Shown in pieces: positions 8,153 through 17,040 of a stretch of DNA of 64,000 nucleotides. A program made the translations under genes and the position numbers. The stretch lies in NCBI RefSeq assembly GCF_037975235.1, contig NZ_CP150241.1, positions 3,844,001 through 3,908,000 on the forward strand. The letters run 5' to 3'. This DNA is from Paenibacillus sp. FSL R5-0341 (GTDB lineage: Bacteria > Bacillota > Bacilli > Paenibacillales > Paenibacillaceae). Position 1 is the first letter of the stretch, and the number at the start of each line of letters is the position of its first letter. Below the pieces are notes generated by a model that worked only from the letters and a program-made list of their open reading frames with translations, made no database searches and was not told where the DNA came from.

Positions 8153-8719
8153 ATGAACATACTTTCCTACGGATTGCTCGGGCTACTTACCCGCGAGGAG
8201 TCATCGGGCTATGATCTGATGCTGAAGATTCAGCCGCATTGGCAGGCGAAGCACAGCCAGATCTACCCGCTCCTGTCCAAGATGGAAAACGATGAGTTAT
8301 TGGCCTCCCGCTGGGTACAGCAGTCTGACAAACCGGACAAGAAAATGTACGCAGTTACGGAAAAAGGCATTGAAAAGCTCTTGGAATGGATGATTACTCC
8401 TGTTACCGCACCGGTTACACGCGATGAATTTAATTTGCGTATCTTGTGTGTTGGCATTGCGGAAGACGGAAGCATGAGACGCATTCTGAATGAGCGTAAA
8501 AGCTGGTTTATGGAACGCATCCGTTATTTCGAGGATTTGAAATCACGTATACCTCTGGATAATCTTCGTGTAGGCAACCGAGATTTTGGAAGCTACATCC
8601 TGGTACAAAAAGGGTTAATGCATGCGCAAACAGGCCTGGAATGGTGTCATTGGGTTACCCAATTGCTTGATGGCCAAGCTGCAATTCAAGACCCAAATCC
8701 AAGCGTTTCAGAAATTTAA
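8153..8719 (+). CDS. PadR family transcriptional regulator
   Basis: A 188-aa DNA-binding protein. The N-terminal winged helix (about residues 1-80) has the PadR pattern: YGLLGLL, SSGYDLM, the SQIYPLLSKME recognition region and KKMYAVTEKG in the wing. The C-terminal half is a helical dimerisation domain of the AphA/Vir type. I chose ATG 8153 because AAGGAG is 8 nt upstream; the ATG at 8147 is too close. PadR repressors usually respond to small aromatic or cell-stress signals and often repress themselves; the ligand here is unknown. The next genes, a Gly-rich membrane protein and a YxcD-like protein, lie 98 bp downstream and could be targets. Confidence 0.92.
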   Translation: MNILSYGLLGLLTREESSGYDLMLKIQPHWQAKHSQIYPLLSKMENDELLASRWVQQSDKPDKKMYAVTEKGIEKLLEWMITPVTAPVTRDEFNLRILCVGIAEDGSMRRILNERKSWFMERIRYFEDLKSRIPLDNLRVGNRDFGSYILVQKGLMHAQTGLEWCHWVTQLLDGQAAIQDPNPSVSEI

Positions 8720-8817
8720 TAAAATTTGAAACGTTACTACAAGTTGACCGTATTACATGAGTAAGGCCCATTTTTGGGCGATTCAAACAAATTAATCGGG
8801 GGGTTACGATCTTTACA

Positions 8818-9324
8818 ATGAAGAAAAAATTTGGAGTTAAACATCTAATGATGGTATTTATGGCCTTTACATTATTGTTCGCAACAGTGGGAGTAACGAA
8901 TCCGGATTCTGCGGATGCAAGACGTGGTGGCGGATTCAAATCCGGTACGAAAAGTTATACTAACACACCTAAGAAATCCGACTCCAACAGTAACGTGAAT
9001 CAATCCAATTCCGGTAATAACTCCGGTACTGGTGCAGCTGCAACCCGTGGTGGTGGATTCTTCGGCGGTGGCGGCGGCTTCATGAAAGGCATGATGCTTG
9101 GTGGTCTTGCTGGTATGATGTTCGGTGGATTGTTCGGTGGCATGGGCGCCCTGGGTAACATCCTTGGATTGCTCGTGAACGTTGCCGCAATCATGTTGAT
9201 TGTTATGCTGGCTATGGCACTCTTCAGAGCCATCTCCAACCGTCGTAAACCTGCAGCGGATGGTCGTTATGACCGCCGCAATGATGATCGTGATGATGAC
9301 CGTAACAGAAACGGACGGTACTAA
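8818..9324 (+). CDS. Gly-rich exported/membrane protein of unknown function
   Basis: A 168-aa protein with an N-terminal signal-like segment (residues 5-27, ending near ADA), a low-complexity Asn/Ser/Gly/Lys linker, a Gly/Met/Phe-rich stretch, a second hydrophobic segment (about residues 115-140) and a basic, Asp/Arg/Asn-rich tail. The order resembles the N-terminal part of Tim44-like bacterial proteins, but the Tim44 domain is missing, so it may be a short relative. A GGGGGG element lies 14 nt before the ATG, farther than usual. It is directly followed by a YxcD-like gene and probably shares its transcript. I do not recognise a function. Confidence 0.8.
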   Translation: MKKKFGVKHLMMVFMAFTLLFATVGVTNPDSADARRGGGFKSGTKSYTNTPKKSDSNSNVNQSNSGNNSGTGAAATRGGGFFGGGGGFMKGMMLGGLAGMMFGGLFGGMGALGNILGLLVNVAAIMLIVMLAMALFRAISNRRKPAADGRYDRRNDDRDDDRNRNGRY

Positions 9325-9329
9325 TCTCT

Positions 9330-9608
9330 ATGGTTCTGAGCATGGATGAAATTGTGAATGCAATCTGTATTCATATGGCAGAACGTAAGGGTGTACGTCC
9401 AACCGATGTGAACGTAGAACTGAGCTGGGAAGAAGATACAGGTTATTCCGCTGAAGTTTGGATTCAAGGCCGCAGTCAATATCTGGTGGAGTCCAATATG
9501 ATTGAAGCGATTCTTCGCTACCTGCACAGTGAATACAACATCCGGGCGTACCGTGAGAACGTACGACTTGATCTGGATGAAGAGATCACAGCCATCGTTA
9601 ATCAATAA
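9330..9608 (+). CDS. YxcD-family (DUF2653) protein
   Basis: A 92-aa small soluble protein. EIVNAICIHMAERKGV at the start, VELSWEEDTGYSAEVWI in the middle and YLVESNMIEAILRYL are typical for the YxcD/DUF2653 family, whose role is unknown. It lies 5 bp after the Gly-rich membrane gene, so they are almost certainly co-transcribed. Neither ATG (9330 or 9342) has a strong Shine-Dalgarno, suggesting translation coupled to the upstream gene. The unit ends at a strong terminator shared with the convergent tyrS. Confidence 0.8.
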   Translation: MVLSMDEIVNAICIHMAERKGVRPTDVNVELSWEEDTGYSAEVWIQGRSQYLVESNMIEAILRYLHSEYNIRAYRENVRLDLDEEITAIVNQ

Positions 9609-9635
9609 TATAGGTCAAGCAATGACCTGTTATAC

Positions 9636-9690
9636 AAAAGACCGTCTCCGCTCTGTCGCTTGACAGAGATGGAAGACGGTCTTTTTGTTT
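9636..9690. terminator. Bidirectional terminator between yxcD-like gene and tyrS
   Basis: Arms AAAAGACCGTCT (9636-9647) and AGACGGTCTTTT (9674-9685) with an inner stem CTCTGTC / GACAGAG. A runs on one side and T runs on the other allow termination of both the rightward yxcD-like unit and the leftward tyrS. A second small hairpin AGGTCA / TGACCT lies at 9612-9628. Confidence 0.9.
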
Positions 9691-9759
9691 CTATATAAGT
9701 GTTGTGGTATAGTCTGATACGTTTCCGTATTTCGTTCTAATACTCCTAATACTCAGACA

Positions 9760-11022
9760 CTATGATTGGAGTTTAACCAGGCTGTAGTTCTTTTTACCTT
9801 TACGGATAATGATGAATTTACCGCCAATGGCATGCTCTGCCGACACCGTGAATTCAAGCTCCGTGATTTTCTCACCATTCATGGAAATCGCACCTTTGGT
9901 GACATCCTCACGCGCCTGGCGCTTCGATGGCTCCAGACCCAGATCCACGAGCCAGTCCACAATATTTTTCGCTTCGCCGTCCGTTTCAAATGTTGGCATT
10001 TCCTTGAAGCCCTGCTCGATTTCATCTGCTGTCAGGGAACGGATATCACCACTGAACAGCGCCGCTGTAATACGCTTAGCCTGTTCCAGCATTTCTTCGC
10101 CGTGAACGAATTTTGTCATTTCTTCCGCGAGTGCTTTCTGTGCTTCACGTTTATGTGGCTCTGTCTCTACCTTTTCAGCCAAAGCTTCAATCTCTTCTTT
10201 GCTCAGGAAGGTAAAGTATTTCAAGTATTTAATGACATCACGGTCATCTGTATTCGCCCAGAATTGGTAGAACTCAAATGGTGTCGTTTTGTTCGGATCA
10301 AGCCAGATTGCGCCGCCAGCTGTTTTACCGAATTTGGTTCCGTCGGATTTGAGCATCAGCGGAATGGTCAGACCGTACGCTTTCGCTTCAGATCCTTCTT
10401 TTTTGCGGATCAAGTCGAGACCACTCGTGATATTACCCCATTGATCAGAACCGCCGATTTGAAGCTGTACGTCCTCGTTCTGGAAAAGGTGCAAGTAGTC
10501 GAGTGATTGAAGAATCTGGTAGGAAAACTCAGTAAACGAAATTCCGCCTTCCAGTCTGCTCGCAACGACATCCTTAGCCAACATCGTATTGAGGTTAAAG
10601 TTTTTGCCGTAGTCACGCAAGAATTCGATGACATTGATTTTGTGTGTCCAATCGTAGTTGTTCACCATCCGAACCTGATTATCACCGTCGGTTACGAACA
10701 GCTTCTTCATCTGTGCTGTCAGTGCATCCACATTCTCCTGCACCTGCTCCATCGTTTGCAATGAACGCTCTGCCTGACGTCCACTTGGATCACCAATCGT
10801 ACCTGTAGCTCCACCAATCAGAATGACTGGACGATGTCCTGCCAGTTGAAAACGTTTGAGCATCATGAAGGGAATTAAATGTCCGATGTGCATGCTATCC
10901 CCCGTAGGGTCAACTCCGCAGTACAAGGAAACGGATTTCGTTTCAGTCAACTCACGCAGTCCCTCTGCATCTGTCTGCTGGTTAATGGCGTCACGCCACT
11001 GTAGTTCATCAATAATATTCAT
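9760..11022 (-). CDS. tyrS: Tyrosyl-tRNA synthetase
   Basis: A 420-aa class I aminoacyl-tRNA synthetase that charges tRNA-Tyr. The HIGH motif is in DSMHIGHLIPF, the KMSKS-equivalent is KFGKT in SDGTKFGKTAGGA, and the C-terminal S4 RNA-binding domain (from about residue 350; SKRQAREDV, AISMNGEKI) is complete. I chose the ATG at 11022 (MNIIDELQWR) with AAAGGGG about 10 nt upstream; the longer frame begins with TTG. A tyrosine T-box leader lies upstream, so expression should rise when uncharged tRNA-Tyr accumulates. Confidence 0.97.
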   Translation of the reverse strand: MNIIDELQWRDAINQQTDAEGLRELTETKSVSLYCGVDPTGDSMHIGHLIPFMMLKRFQLAGHRPVILIGGATGTIGDPSGRQAERSLQTMEQVQENVDALTAQMKKLFVTDGDNQVRMVNNYDWTHKINVIEFLRDYGKNFNLNTMLAKDVVASRLEGGISFTEFSYQILQSLDYLHLFQNEDVQLQIGGSDQWGNITSGLDLIRKKEGSEAKAYGLTIPLMLKSDGTKFGKTAGGAIWLDPNKTTPFEFYQFWANTDDRDVIKYLKYFTFLSKEEIEALAEKVETEPHKREAQKALAEEMTKFVHGEEMLEQAKRITAALFSGDIRSLTADEIEQGFKEMPTFETDGEAKNIVDWLVDLGLEPSKRQAREDVTKGAISMNGEKITELEFTVSAEHAIGGKFIIIRKGKKNYSLVKLQS

Positions 11023-11110
11023 TCGTAAAAACCCCTTTTCTATCCTCAAGATTCAGTCATGATCTACGTTAAATTACGAAATTACACGCTGGAACGGCTT
11101 TTTTGGACAC

Positions 11111-11379
11111 AAAAAAATCGCCTCCTTGTCTTCATTAGACACAGGGACGATTATCATAACCGTGGTACCACCCAAATTGCATGGACAACACGTGACCTTA
11201 ACACGTTATCCATACCACTTTTGGCAATATATCGTTTGCCCATCCGCTTGGCATTACCCAAGTACTCCAGAGTGTAATTCGCAGCCCTTGTATGTATCAG
11301 GTTCCATCAACCCCTGACTTTCTGTAACAGGGACAAAGCCGCTACTGCGCTCTATCAACGTGATTCATGTATTCAATTT
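11111..11379 (-). promoter_or_regulatory. T-box riboswitch leader of tyrS (tyrosine specifier)
   Basis: On the minus strand the T-box sequence TGGGTGGTACCACGG is at 11174-11160. A Stem I region with the AGAAAGTCAGGGG-type element precedes it, and a TAC (Tyr) codon at 11276-11274 in GAATTACAC is the likely specifier. After the T-box comes a terminator stem (arms starting AATCG, 11152-11111) with seven T residues, which the T-box would disrupt by antiterminator pairing. The identity of the downstream gene confirms the specifier. Confidence 0.93.
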
Positions 11380-11385
11380 ATAGCA

Positions 11386-11414
11386 AGTATAGCCGAACGT
11401 TTGAGTCATTGCAA
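11386..11414 (-). promoter_or_regulatory. Promoter of the tyrS T-box transcript
   Basis: On the minus strand TTGCAA (11414-11409) and TATACT (11391-11386) are exactly 17 bp apart, placing the start of transcription a few bases before the T-box Stem I. Confidence 0.7.
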
Positions 11415-11466
11415 GGCCAAGTATGCATTCTTTCAACAGAGCTATGGATGCATAGTTAAAACCAAC

Positions 11467-11916
11467 TTATATAATCATCATGTTCAATTTCCCGTGATAA
11501 TAAGCAAAGGCCTTCTCCGCGATCTGATCCTCATTGCTCCAAAATTGCTGATCCAACGTATCTAAACGCTGCTCCTGTTCCTGTGTCAGAAATTTAGGAA
11601 TATCCCACAGTTCAGTAAGCCGTTCATCCTCTTCGAGATGCTCAATGCAGTCGTATGCTGATGTTACAATCTCCAACACTTGAGTCGCACCAATGGTATG
11701 TAATGCCCGTAACGCGTAACGGTATACCTCTTCACCCCAGTTACAGAAAAACTGAATAAAACCGCCATTAAACACATCCGCCTCTAACAGCCATAAAGCA
11801 GCAATGTCCTGCTCGTTCGAAGTCAACGAAGCCCAGCCCTGTTCAGATTCATTCTTTTTTTCGACAAATAACACAGCATAGTCATACCATCCATCATTAA
11901 TATCTTGCTCGCTCAC
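11467..11916 (-). CDS. DUF4375 (DMP19-like) protein
   Basis: A 149-aa soluble protein. The block EADVFNGGFIQFFCNWGEE, followed by ALRALHTIGATQVLEIV, is the hallmark of DUF4375/DMP19-like domains (EVxNGGFxQFF). The family occurs widely in bacteria next to immunity or toxin-related genes; its biochemical role is not established, and DMP19 in Neisseria is a DNA mimic. I chose the GTG at 11916 because GAGGTG lies 6-7 nt upstream; the longer frame starts 9 nt earlier. It directly follows an Imm63-like gene (21 bp gap), suggesting one transcript. Confidence 0.8.
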   Translation of the reverse strand: MSEQDINDGWYDYAVLFVEKKNESEQGWASLTSNEQDIAALWLLEADVFNGGFIQFFCNWGEEVYRYALRALHTIGATQVLEIVTSAYDCIEHLEEDERLTELWDIPKFLTQEQEQRLDTLDQQFWSNEDQIAEKAFAYYHGKLNMMII

Positions 11917-11937
11917 GTAACACACCTCATTTTTTAT

Positions 11938-12381
11938 TTATTTCATGCCCTCTAACTCCTGACGTTTACCCGTCTGATACCAATGTAAATACGGATCACC
12001 GATCTGCTGGAAGGCTTCCTGAACACCCCTGTTTAGTTCATTCATCACTTCATTTGTGTAGTTCAAATGCGTCTGTTTATTATCCACGCCATATCTTTCC
12101 AACAACCCCACATGCGTCGCGGTGAAAATTATATCCTCCAGCAGCCAATAGATGACTTCATCTGGCTGTTTCACCCGTTTCTCTAACGAGACGAGACCAC
12201 GTTCGTATATTCGAACGATATACGTATCTTTTCCACACTCTACATAGGGGACACCATCCGATTTAAAGCTCTCAAACATACGGTTAACATAGTTCTGCAT
12301 CTGTTCCCTATGGAAAGCTGTTCGCTCTAACAACTCTAAAAGGATCGCTACCAGTTGTTGTTTGCTTAACATGTTGGACAT
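11938..12381 (-). CDS. Imm63-like immunity protein
   Basis: A 147-aa soluble protein. The middle shows the pattern of Imm63-type proteins of polymorphic toxin systems: a YIVRIYERG strand pair, then PDEVIYWLLEDIIFTATHVG, then LLERYG. No toxin gene is present within several kilobases, so it is an orphan if the call is right. Its start (ATG 12381) has AGGTG 5 nt upstream. The downstream DUF4375 gene is probably co-transcribed. The match is by pattern recognition only and is moderately sure. Confidence 0.6.
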   Translation of the reverse strand: MSNMLSKQQLVAILLELLERTAFHREQMQNYVNRMFESFKSDGVPYVECGKDTYIVRIYERGLVSLEKRVKQPDEVIYWLLEDIIFTATHVGLLERYGVDNKQTHLNYTNEVMNELNRGVQEAFQQIGDPYLHWYQTGKRQELEGMK

Positions 12382-12491
12382 CACTACACCTGCCTATATA
12401 AGTAAATCACTTCTTCTCTAATTATTACATGACAATCTCCGAATTCAATGTCAATGTTGGATATTAACGTCGATGACAGTGTGAAAAAATG

Positions 12492-12511
12492 AAAAAGCTG
12501 CCCACGGCAGC
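12492..12511 (-). terminator. Intrinsic terminator after selO
   Basis: Minus-strand stem GCTGCC-GTG-GGCAGC followed by TTTTT, about 25 bp past the stop. Confidence 0.85.
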
Positions 12512-12535
12512 CTCTTCTTCTTTCATATTGTTTAA

Positions 12536-14005
12536 TCAGGTCCCACAAAAAGTCTGATACGAAGTATTACATTGTGCAGGTAATTCAGCATATTCAGCCT
12601 GTTCAGGTGAATGCTTGAATGGATCTGAAAGAACAGCCAAAAGCTTCTCCAACAAGCTAAGATCTCCATGATTCTCTGCTCGCTCAAGCGCTTCTTCGAC
12701 CCGATGATTGCGAGGAATGACGGCTGGATTGCTTGTTCTCATCAACTGCTTAGAGACTTCCTTCTCCCCTTGCTGACTGTCCAATCTTGATTGCCAACGC
12801 GCATACCATTCAGCAAATTCTGTCGTGCCAGACAACGTTGTCCCTTCCAACGTATCAAAGGTCAAAGCCAGGAACGTATTTGTATAATCTGCTCCATGCT
12901 TCTCCATGAGTTCAAGAAGGTCCTTGATCAGGGCTTCATCTTCGGTCTCTTCATCCAACAAGCCCAGTTTGGAACGCATGCCCTTGAGCCAATGATAATG
13001 GTACAATTCAGAAAATTGCGCGATAGCATCCTGAGCGATTTGCACGGCCTCTTCTTCGTCTTCATGCAGCAGAGGTATAAGAGTCTCGGCAAAACGTGCC
13101 AAATTCCATCCGCCAATATACGGTTGATTTCCATAAGCATAACGACCTTGTTTGTCAATAGAGCTAAATACAGTTGAAGGATTATAAGCATCCATAAAGG
13201 CACATGGCCCGTAATCAATCGTTTCTCCACTAATCGCCATATTGTCCGTATTCATCACGCCATGAATGAAACCCACACGCTGCCACTGAGCTACGAGTGC
13301 CGCCTGCCGCTTAATTACTTCCTGAAGGAGCAGAAGATAGCGATTTTCCGCTTGAGCGACCTCAGGAAAATGTCGATGGAGCGTGTAATCAGCCAACGCC
13401 CGAAGATCATCAATAGACCCCCATCTTGCTGCGTACTGAAAGGTTGCTACTCGGATGTGACTGGTAGCCACACGGGTCAAGATAGCACCAGGCCGTTCTG
13501 TTTCGCGAATAATGTTTTCTCCTGTAGACACCACTGCTAGACTGCGAGTAGTCGGGATACCCAGTGCATACATTGCCTCACTAATGATGTACTCACGCAA
13601 CATGGGTCCAACAGCAGCTCGTCCATCCCCTCCACGGGAGTATGGTGTTCTACCTGAACCTTTCAGCTGGATATCCACTCGCTCGCCTTGTGGCGTAATC
13701 TGTTCTCCCAGCAGTAAAGCCCGTCCATCACCAAGCATGTTAAAATTGCCGAATTGATGTCCTGCATAAGCCTGCGCCAGAGGCTCGGCTCCTTCCGGAA
13801 TCGAATTACCTGCAAAAATTTGTGCTCCTTCATCACTGTCAAGAGACTCCACATCCAGTCCTAAGCTGGATGCAAGCAATCTATTGAAAATGATCAGCTT
13901 CGGTGATTCAACCGGAACCGCACCCTGACTTGTAAAAAAGGGTTGCGGTAGCTGCGCATAACTATTGTCCAAATTCCAGCCTTTGTTCAACGTTTCTTGT
14001 TGCAT
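12536..14005 (-). CDS. selO: SelO-family protein adenylyltransferase (YdiU/UPF0061)
   Basis: A 489-aa pseudokinase-fold enzyme that transfers AMP from ATP to Ser/Thr/Tyr of proteins, linked in other organisms to redox homeostasis. Family blocks are plain: [54 protein letters not shown], and the metal-binding region [20 protein letters not shown]. The C-terminus ends SYQTFCGT, where the Cys corresponds to the selenocysteine of eukaryotic SelO. The ATG at 14005 has AAGGAG 11 nt upstream. The gene stands alone between terminators. Confidence 0.95.
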   Translation of the reverse strand: MQQETLNKGWNLDNSYAQLPQPFFTSQGAVPVESPKLIIFNRLLASSLGLDVESLDSDEGAQIFAGNSIPEGAEPLAQAYAGHQFGNFNMLGDGRALLLGEQITPQGERVDIQLKGSGRTPYSRGGDGRAAVGPMLREYIISEAMYALGIPTTRSLAVVSTGENIIRETERPGAILTRVATSHIRVATFQYAARWGSIDDLRALADYTLHRHFPEVAQAENRYLLLLQEVIKRQAALVAQWQRVGFIHGVMNTDNMAISGETIDYGPCAFMDAYNPSTVFSSIDKQGRYAYGNQPYIGGWNLARFAETLIPLLHEDEEEAVQIAQDAIAQFSELYHYHWLKGMRSKLGLLDEETEDEALIKDLLELMEKHGADYTNTFLALTFDTLEGTTLSGTTEFAEWYARWQSRLDSQQGEKEVSKQLMRTSNPAVIPRNHRVEEALERAENHGDLSLLEKLLAVLSDPFKHSPEQAEYAELPAQCNTSYQTFCGT

Positions 14006-14329
14006 GGTGATCACAACTCCTTTTCTGTACCCAAGGGATACACCCCAGGTTTTATTTTAGCCTTGTGAACCAATGCTCATTTATGTAGTCGCATGGAAAT
14101 TCAATGTAGAGAACATCTAAAATGTTCTTGATGAAACTTTAGCATATTTGCATTCCTTTTGCATTCCTCTTAAGTAGCAACTTTGATAAACTGCCCACCT
14201 ATCGTTCTTTCCGCACAAAAAAATCCAAGAGGTTCTTTGCAAGTGGAGTCATTGCCTCTCATTCCACTGCCCAGAAAAACCCTCTTGGATCTGTTCCCTT
14301 TACCTATGAAATGCCTGATAATACAAGAA
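14006..14329. other. Intergenic region between selO and pbuX, with a palindrome
   Basis: The 324-bp gap holds the upstream region of selO and the terminator of pbuX. The inverted repeat GAACAT-CTAAA-ATGTTC (14111-14127) lies about 105 bp before the selO start and might be an operator. I cannot place a clear selO promoter and see no gene. Confidence 0.45.
14217..14290 (-). terminator. Intrinsic terminator after pbuX
   Basis: Minus-strand arms ATCCAAGAGG (14290-14281) and CCTCTTGGAT (14232-14223) with T residues after the second arm; a second, inner hairpin (GTGGAATG / CATT.CCAC type) lies in the long loop. It is about 40 bp past the stop. Confidence 0.75.
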
Positions 14330-15646
14330 TTACGTGTGCGCTTCCTGTGCCTGTACAGGCTGTACTGGCAAGCTCTTATTTTTGAAACCGAGGTTAAAGA
14401 AGACATTAAGCAGGATGGCTGATAAACTTCCGGTGATAATACCATCGCTCACAATAATACGAATGCTTTGGGGAAGCTGTGCAAACAGATCCGGTACAGC
14501 GGTAACACCAAGTCCAAGGGAAACGGAGCAAGCCACGATCAACAGATTGGATTGTTTGGCGAAATCGACGTTTTGCAGCATTTTGATCCCGGATGAGACG
14601 ACCATTCCGAACAATACGACAGTCGCTCCACCTAATACAGCACTTGGAATAATCGTTGCAAAAGCAGCTACTTTCGGAATAAGTCCGAGAAAGATCAGAA
14701 TGCCACCGGCTGCAACCACTACATTAGTCGTTTTCACTTTGGAGAGCTGAACCAAACCGACATTCTGAGCAAATGTATTGTATGGAAAGGCATTGAATAT
14801 GCCACCTAGAACAAACGCAAGACCTTCTGCGCGATATCCCCGTGCCAAATCTTTTTCGTTGATCGGTTGATCACAGATTTTACTCAAAGCCATAAACACA
14901 CCTGTTGATTCGATAATAACTACCGTACCTACAATGATCATTGTAATAATGGGGCCGATTTCGAAGGTTGGCCATCCAAAGTAGAAGGGTTGGGGCAAAT
15001 GGAACCAGGAGGCTTCCTGTACAGCGGCAAAGTTCACTTTTCCCATGAAAGCTGCGATGAGGGTCCCCACGATAATACCCAGGAGAACAGCCAGGGATTT
15101 AACAAAACCACGAGCATATCGATTCAGAATAAGAATGAAAAGTAATACTCCAAAGGAAAGAGCCAAATTATCCAAGCTTCCGAAATTCTCGCTGTTTGCT
15201 CCACCCGCCATGTTTTTAATACCGGTTGGGATCAGCGCAAGACCGATGATGGTTACCACTGTACCTATCACAACTGGTGGAAACAATTTGACAATTTTGC
15301 TGAAAAATACGGCAAAGATGACGATAAATAACCCGGCTGCAATGATCGACCCATATATGGCGGGAATTCCGTATTGCGATCCAATCGCAATCATCGGTGT
15401 GACCGCTACAAAAGAGCTTCCAAGCACCGCTGGCAAACCTATACCCAGATACTTCCCTTTTCGCGCCTGAAGCCATGTTGCAATCCCGCACGTTAACAGG
15501 TCAATAGATACCAGATACGCCAACTGCTCTGCAGTCAAATTCAGTGCTCTGCCCACGAGCAAAGGTACCAGAATTGCTCCCGCATACATCGCGAGTACGT
15601 GCTGAATCCCCAGTGAAAAAACTCTCATCTTTTTGGTTTCTTTCAT
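14330..15646 (-). CDS. pbuX: Xanthine/uracil permease, NCS2 family (PbuX-like)
   Basis: A 438-aa membrane transporter with about 14 hydrophobic segments that imports a nucleobase by proton symport. Signature regions are QHVLAMYAGAILVPLLVG at the N-terminus, the Gln-Asn motif NTFAQNVGLVQLSKVK, and IIESTGVFMALSKI. The QNVGLVQ motif and overall likeness point to xanthine or uric acid rather than uracil, so PbuX or PucJ/K are both possible. I chose the ATG at 15646 (MKETKK) with AGGGGGG about 9 nt upstream. It is transcribed alone; no xanthine phosphoribosyltransferase gene or purine riboswitch is visible next to it. Confidence 0.9.
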   Translation of the reverse strand: MKETKKMRVFSLGIQHVLAMYAGAILVPLLVGRALNLTAEQLAYLVSIDLLTCGIATWLQARKGKYLGIGLPAVLGSSFVAVTPMIAIGSQYGIPAIYGSIIAAGLFIVIFAVFFSKIVKLFPPVVIGTVVTIIGLALIPTGIKNMAGGANSENFGSLDNLALSFGVLLFILILNRYARGFVKSLAVLLGIIVGTLIAAFMGKVNFAAVQEASWFHLPQPFYFGWPTFEIGPIITMIIVGTVVIIESTGVFMALSKICDQPINEKDLARGYRAEGLAFVLGGIFNAFPYNTFAQNVGLVQLSKVKTTNVVVAAGGILIFLGLIPKVAAFATIIPSAVLGGATVVLFGMVVSSGIKMLQNVDFAKQSNLLIVACSVSLGLGVTAVPDLFAQLPQSIRIIVSDGIITGSLSAILLNVFFNLGFKNKSLPVQPVQAQEAHT

Positions 15647-15694
15647 CCCACGTTGCCCCCCTGAAATTAGAATCAACCGAACCGCTGCAAAATC

Positions 15695-15752
15695 ATGTTA
15701 TGTTGATTCACATTATATAAACTATTCAGGGAAGTTCCATGATTCATAACAT
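15695..15752 (-). promoter_or_regulatory. pbuX promoter flanked by inverted repeats
   Basis: On the minus strand TGGAAC (15739-15734) and TATAAT (15717-15712) are 16 bp apart. An 8-bp inverted repeat, ATGTTATG (15695-15702) and CATAACAT (15745-15752), flanks this promoter, each arm next to a GATTCA-like element. This suggests a regulator binding on both sides, though the protein is unknown. Confidence 0.45.
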
Positions 15753-15767
15753 AGAATTGTTATAAGA

Positions 15768-15793
15768 GATAAAGAGCCCAACTAAAATTGGGC
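15768..15793 (-). terminator. Intrinsic terminator after the NRDE gene
   Basis: Minus-strand stem GCCCAA-TTTTAG-TTGGGC followed by TCTTT, about 65 bp after the stop at 15860. Confidence 0.65.
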
Positions 15794-15859
15794 GTGTTGT
15801 ACAAATGGTAATCTCAAATCGTTTATATCGCGTCATATTTTCTAACACTTTATACATTC

Positions 15860-16639
15860 TCAGCTTGTCCAGTTGAGAGGCCTGATGTTAAAACGCTGCT
15901 CCATAACCTCTCCGTTCTGATGAACCCTCTCCGTGAAAAACACTTCTTCTCTGGTCATCAGGACAACGGACGAAGCTCTGGTTCCATAGTCAAATTTCTC
16001 ACTTCTAACGAAGATGGGAGAAAGCAAACGTTCCCATTCCAATGGAACACCTGTATGGGGTAGAAGATCATCCACTGAAGGGTCTGCAATTTGCAGCAAA
16101 TCTAATATTTGCTCTGTCAAGGAAGCTTCATCCTCCCCGTTGATGATTTTCTCAAGCCCTTCTTTCCCGCGTTTCACCTTGGGCCAATCCGTATTGATCA
16201 AGTGATTACTAATCCCGTATATTCCGGGTGTCAACTTCATCACAACGTTGCCCACATTAGAGTAATAATAGAGGTCGTCAGGATCACCCACCAACAAATT
16301 GTAGCCAGGATAATCATTGCGACTTTGCTCCGCACAGTGCATATATTGCTCAGGTGTGGACGTGCCCTTTAAAAAATCAGCAACCAGATCTCCTCTTGAA
16401 CCCTTGGCATGTACATCTTCATTAGGATCACGATAATTCGTAACAGCAGCCAGTCGTCCCCCTGTGGTTACGCCCATCCAAGTTCCCATTTTCGATAAAT
16501 CCCGACCTGCCAATATTTGAGGGTGATCTTCCCAATAATGTGCTTGAGCCGTAGGTCTGTGATAGAATTCATCCCTATTTGATCCCAGAATAAGCGGATA
16601 CTTTGGATGCATGTTGTAAGCAAATAAAATCAAACACAT
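15860..16639 (-). CDS. NRDE (TANGO2-like) family protein
   Basis: A 259-aa protein starting MCLILFAYN with the NRDE motif in GSNRDEFYHRPT and the block ILAGRDLSKMGTWMGVT, followed by GRLAAVTNYRDP. This is the NRDE/TANGO2 family, whose N-terminal Cys and Asn-Arg-Asp-Glu motif are conserved from bacteria to humans. TANGO2 has been linked to heme or lipid handling, but bacterial roles are unclear. The ATG at 16639 places Cys at position 2, as in the family. It lies 46 bp after the Dabb gene and probably shares its transcript with the TetR gene further upstream. Confidence 0.9.
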   Translation of the reverse strand: MCLILFAYNMHPKYPLILGSNRDEFYHRPTAQAHYWEDHPQILAGRDLSKMGTWMGVTTGGRLAAVTNYRDPNEDVHAKGSRGDLVADFLKGTSTPEQYMHCAEQSRNDYPGYNLLVGDPDDLYYYSNVGNVVMKLTPGIYGISNHLINTDWPKVKRGKEGLEKIINGEDEASLTEQILDLLQIADPSVDDLLPHTGVPLEWERLLSPIFVRSEKFDYGTRASSVVLMTREEVFFTERVHQNGEVMEQRFNIRPLNWTS

Positions 16640-16685
16640 GGAAACCTTCAACTCCTATATTCATTAAACCTCTGATATTAGGGCT

Positions 16686-16985
16686 TTATATCGCATAATC
16701 AACTACAATGACATCTTCCACCCAACCATCTAGGGAAGCTACAAATGCCTGATGAGCAGGATGTGGACCATAGGCGCGCAATGCGTCCTGATCTTCAAAT
16801 GTCACTCTCAACCCAATCGTATAACCTTGAATACGGTCCGTTTCTTCCGTTGCATTGATCCCTGCGGTCAACGCCACAATCCCCGGGATTTGTTCCTTCA
16901 ACGCGAGCAATTGAGCCACCCATTCCCGTTGCTTGGCTAATGTGATTTTATCGTTAAATTTAAAAACAACCAAATGTTCAAACAT
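16686..16985 (-). CDS. Dabb-family stress-responsive alpha/beta-barrel protein
   Basis: A 99-aa dimeric alpha/beta-barrel protein. The start MFEHLVVFKFND, the block GIVALTAGINA and the C-terminal YGPHPAHQAFV are typical of Dabb domains. These small proteins are found as stress proteins or as cyclases and monooxygenase-like enzymes acting on hydrophobic small molecules. TAGGAGG lies 8-9 nt before the ATG. It sits between the TetR regulator and the NRDE gene on the same strand (gaps of 55 and 46 bp), so it is likely under TetR control. Confidence 0.88.
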   Translation of the reverse strand: MFEHLVVFKFNDKITLAKQREWVAQLLALKEQIPGIVALTAGINATEETDRIQGYTIGLRVTFEDQDALRAYGPHPAHQAFVASLDGWVEDVIVVDYAI

Positions 16986-17040
16986 TTTGTTATTCCTCCT
17001 ATGTCCATTCGAATAGTAAATGTAATTTCGTTAAATGAAT

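Noticed and set aside
8703..8736. AT-rich hairpin after the padR gene
   Set aside because: No T-run follows, so I do not count it as a terminator.
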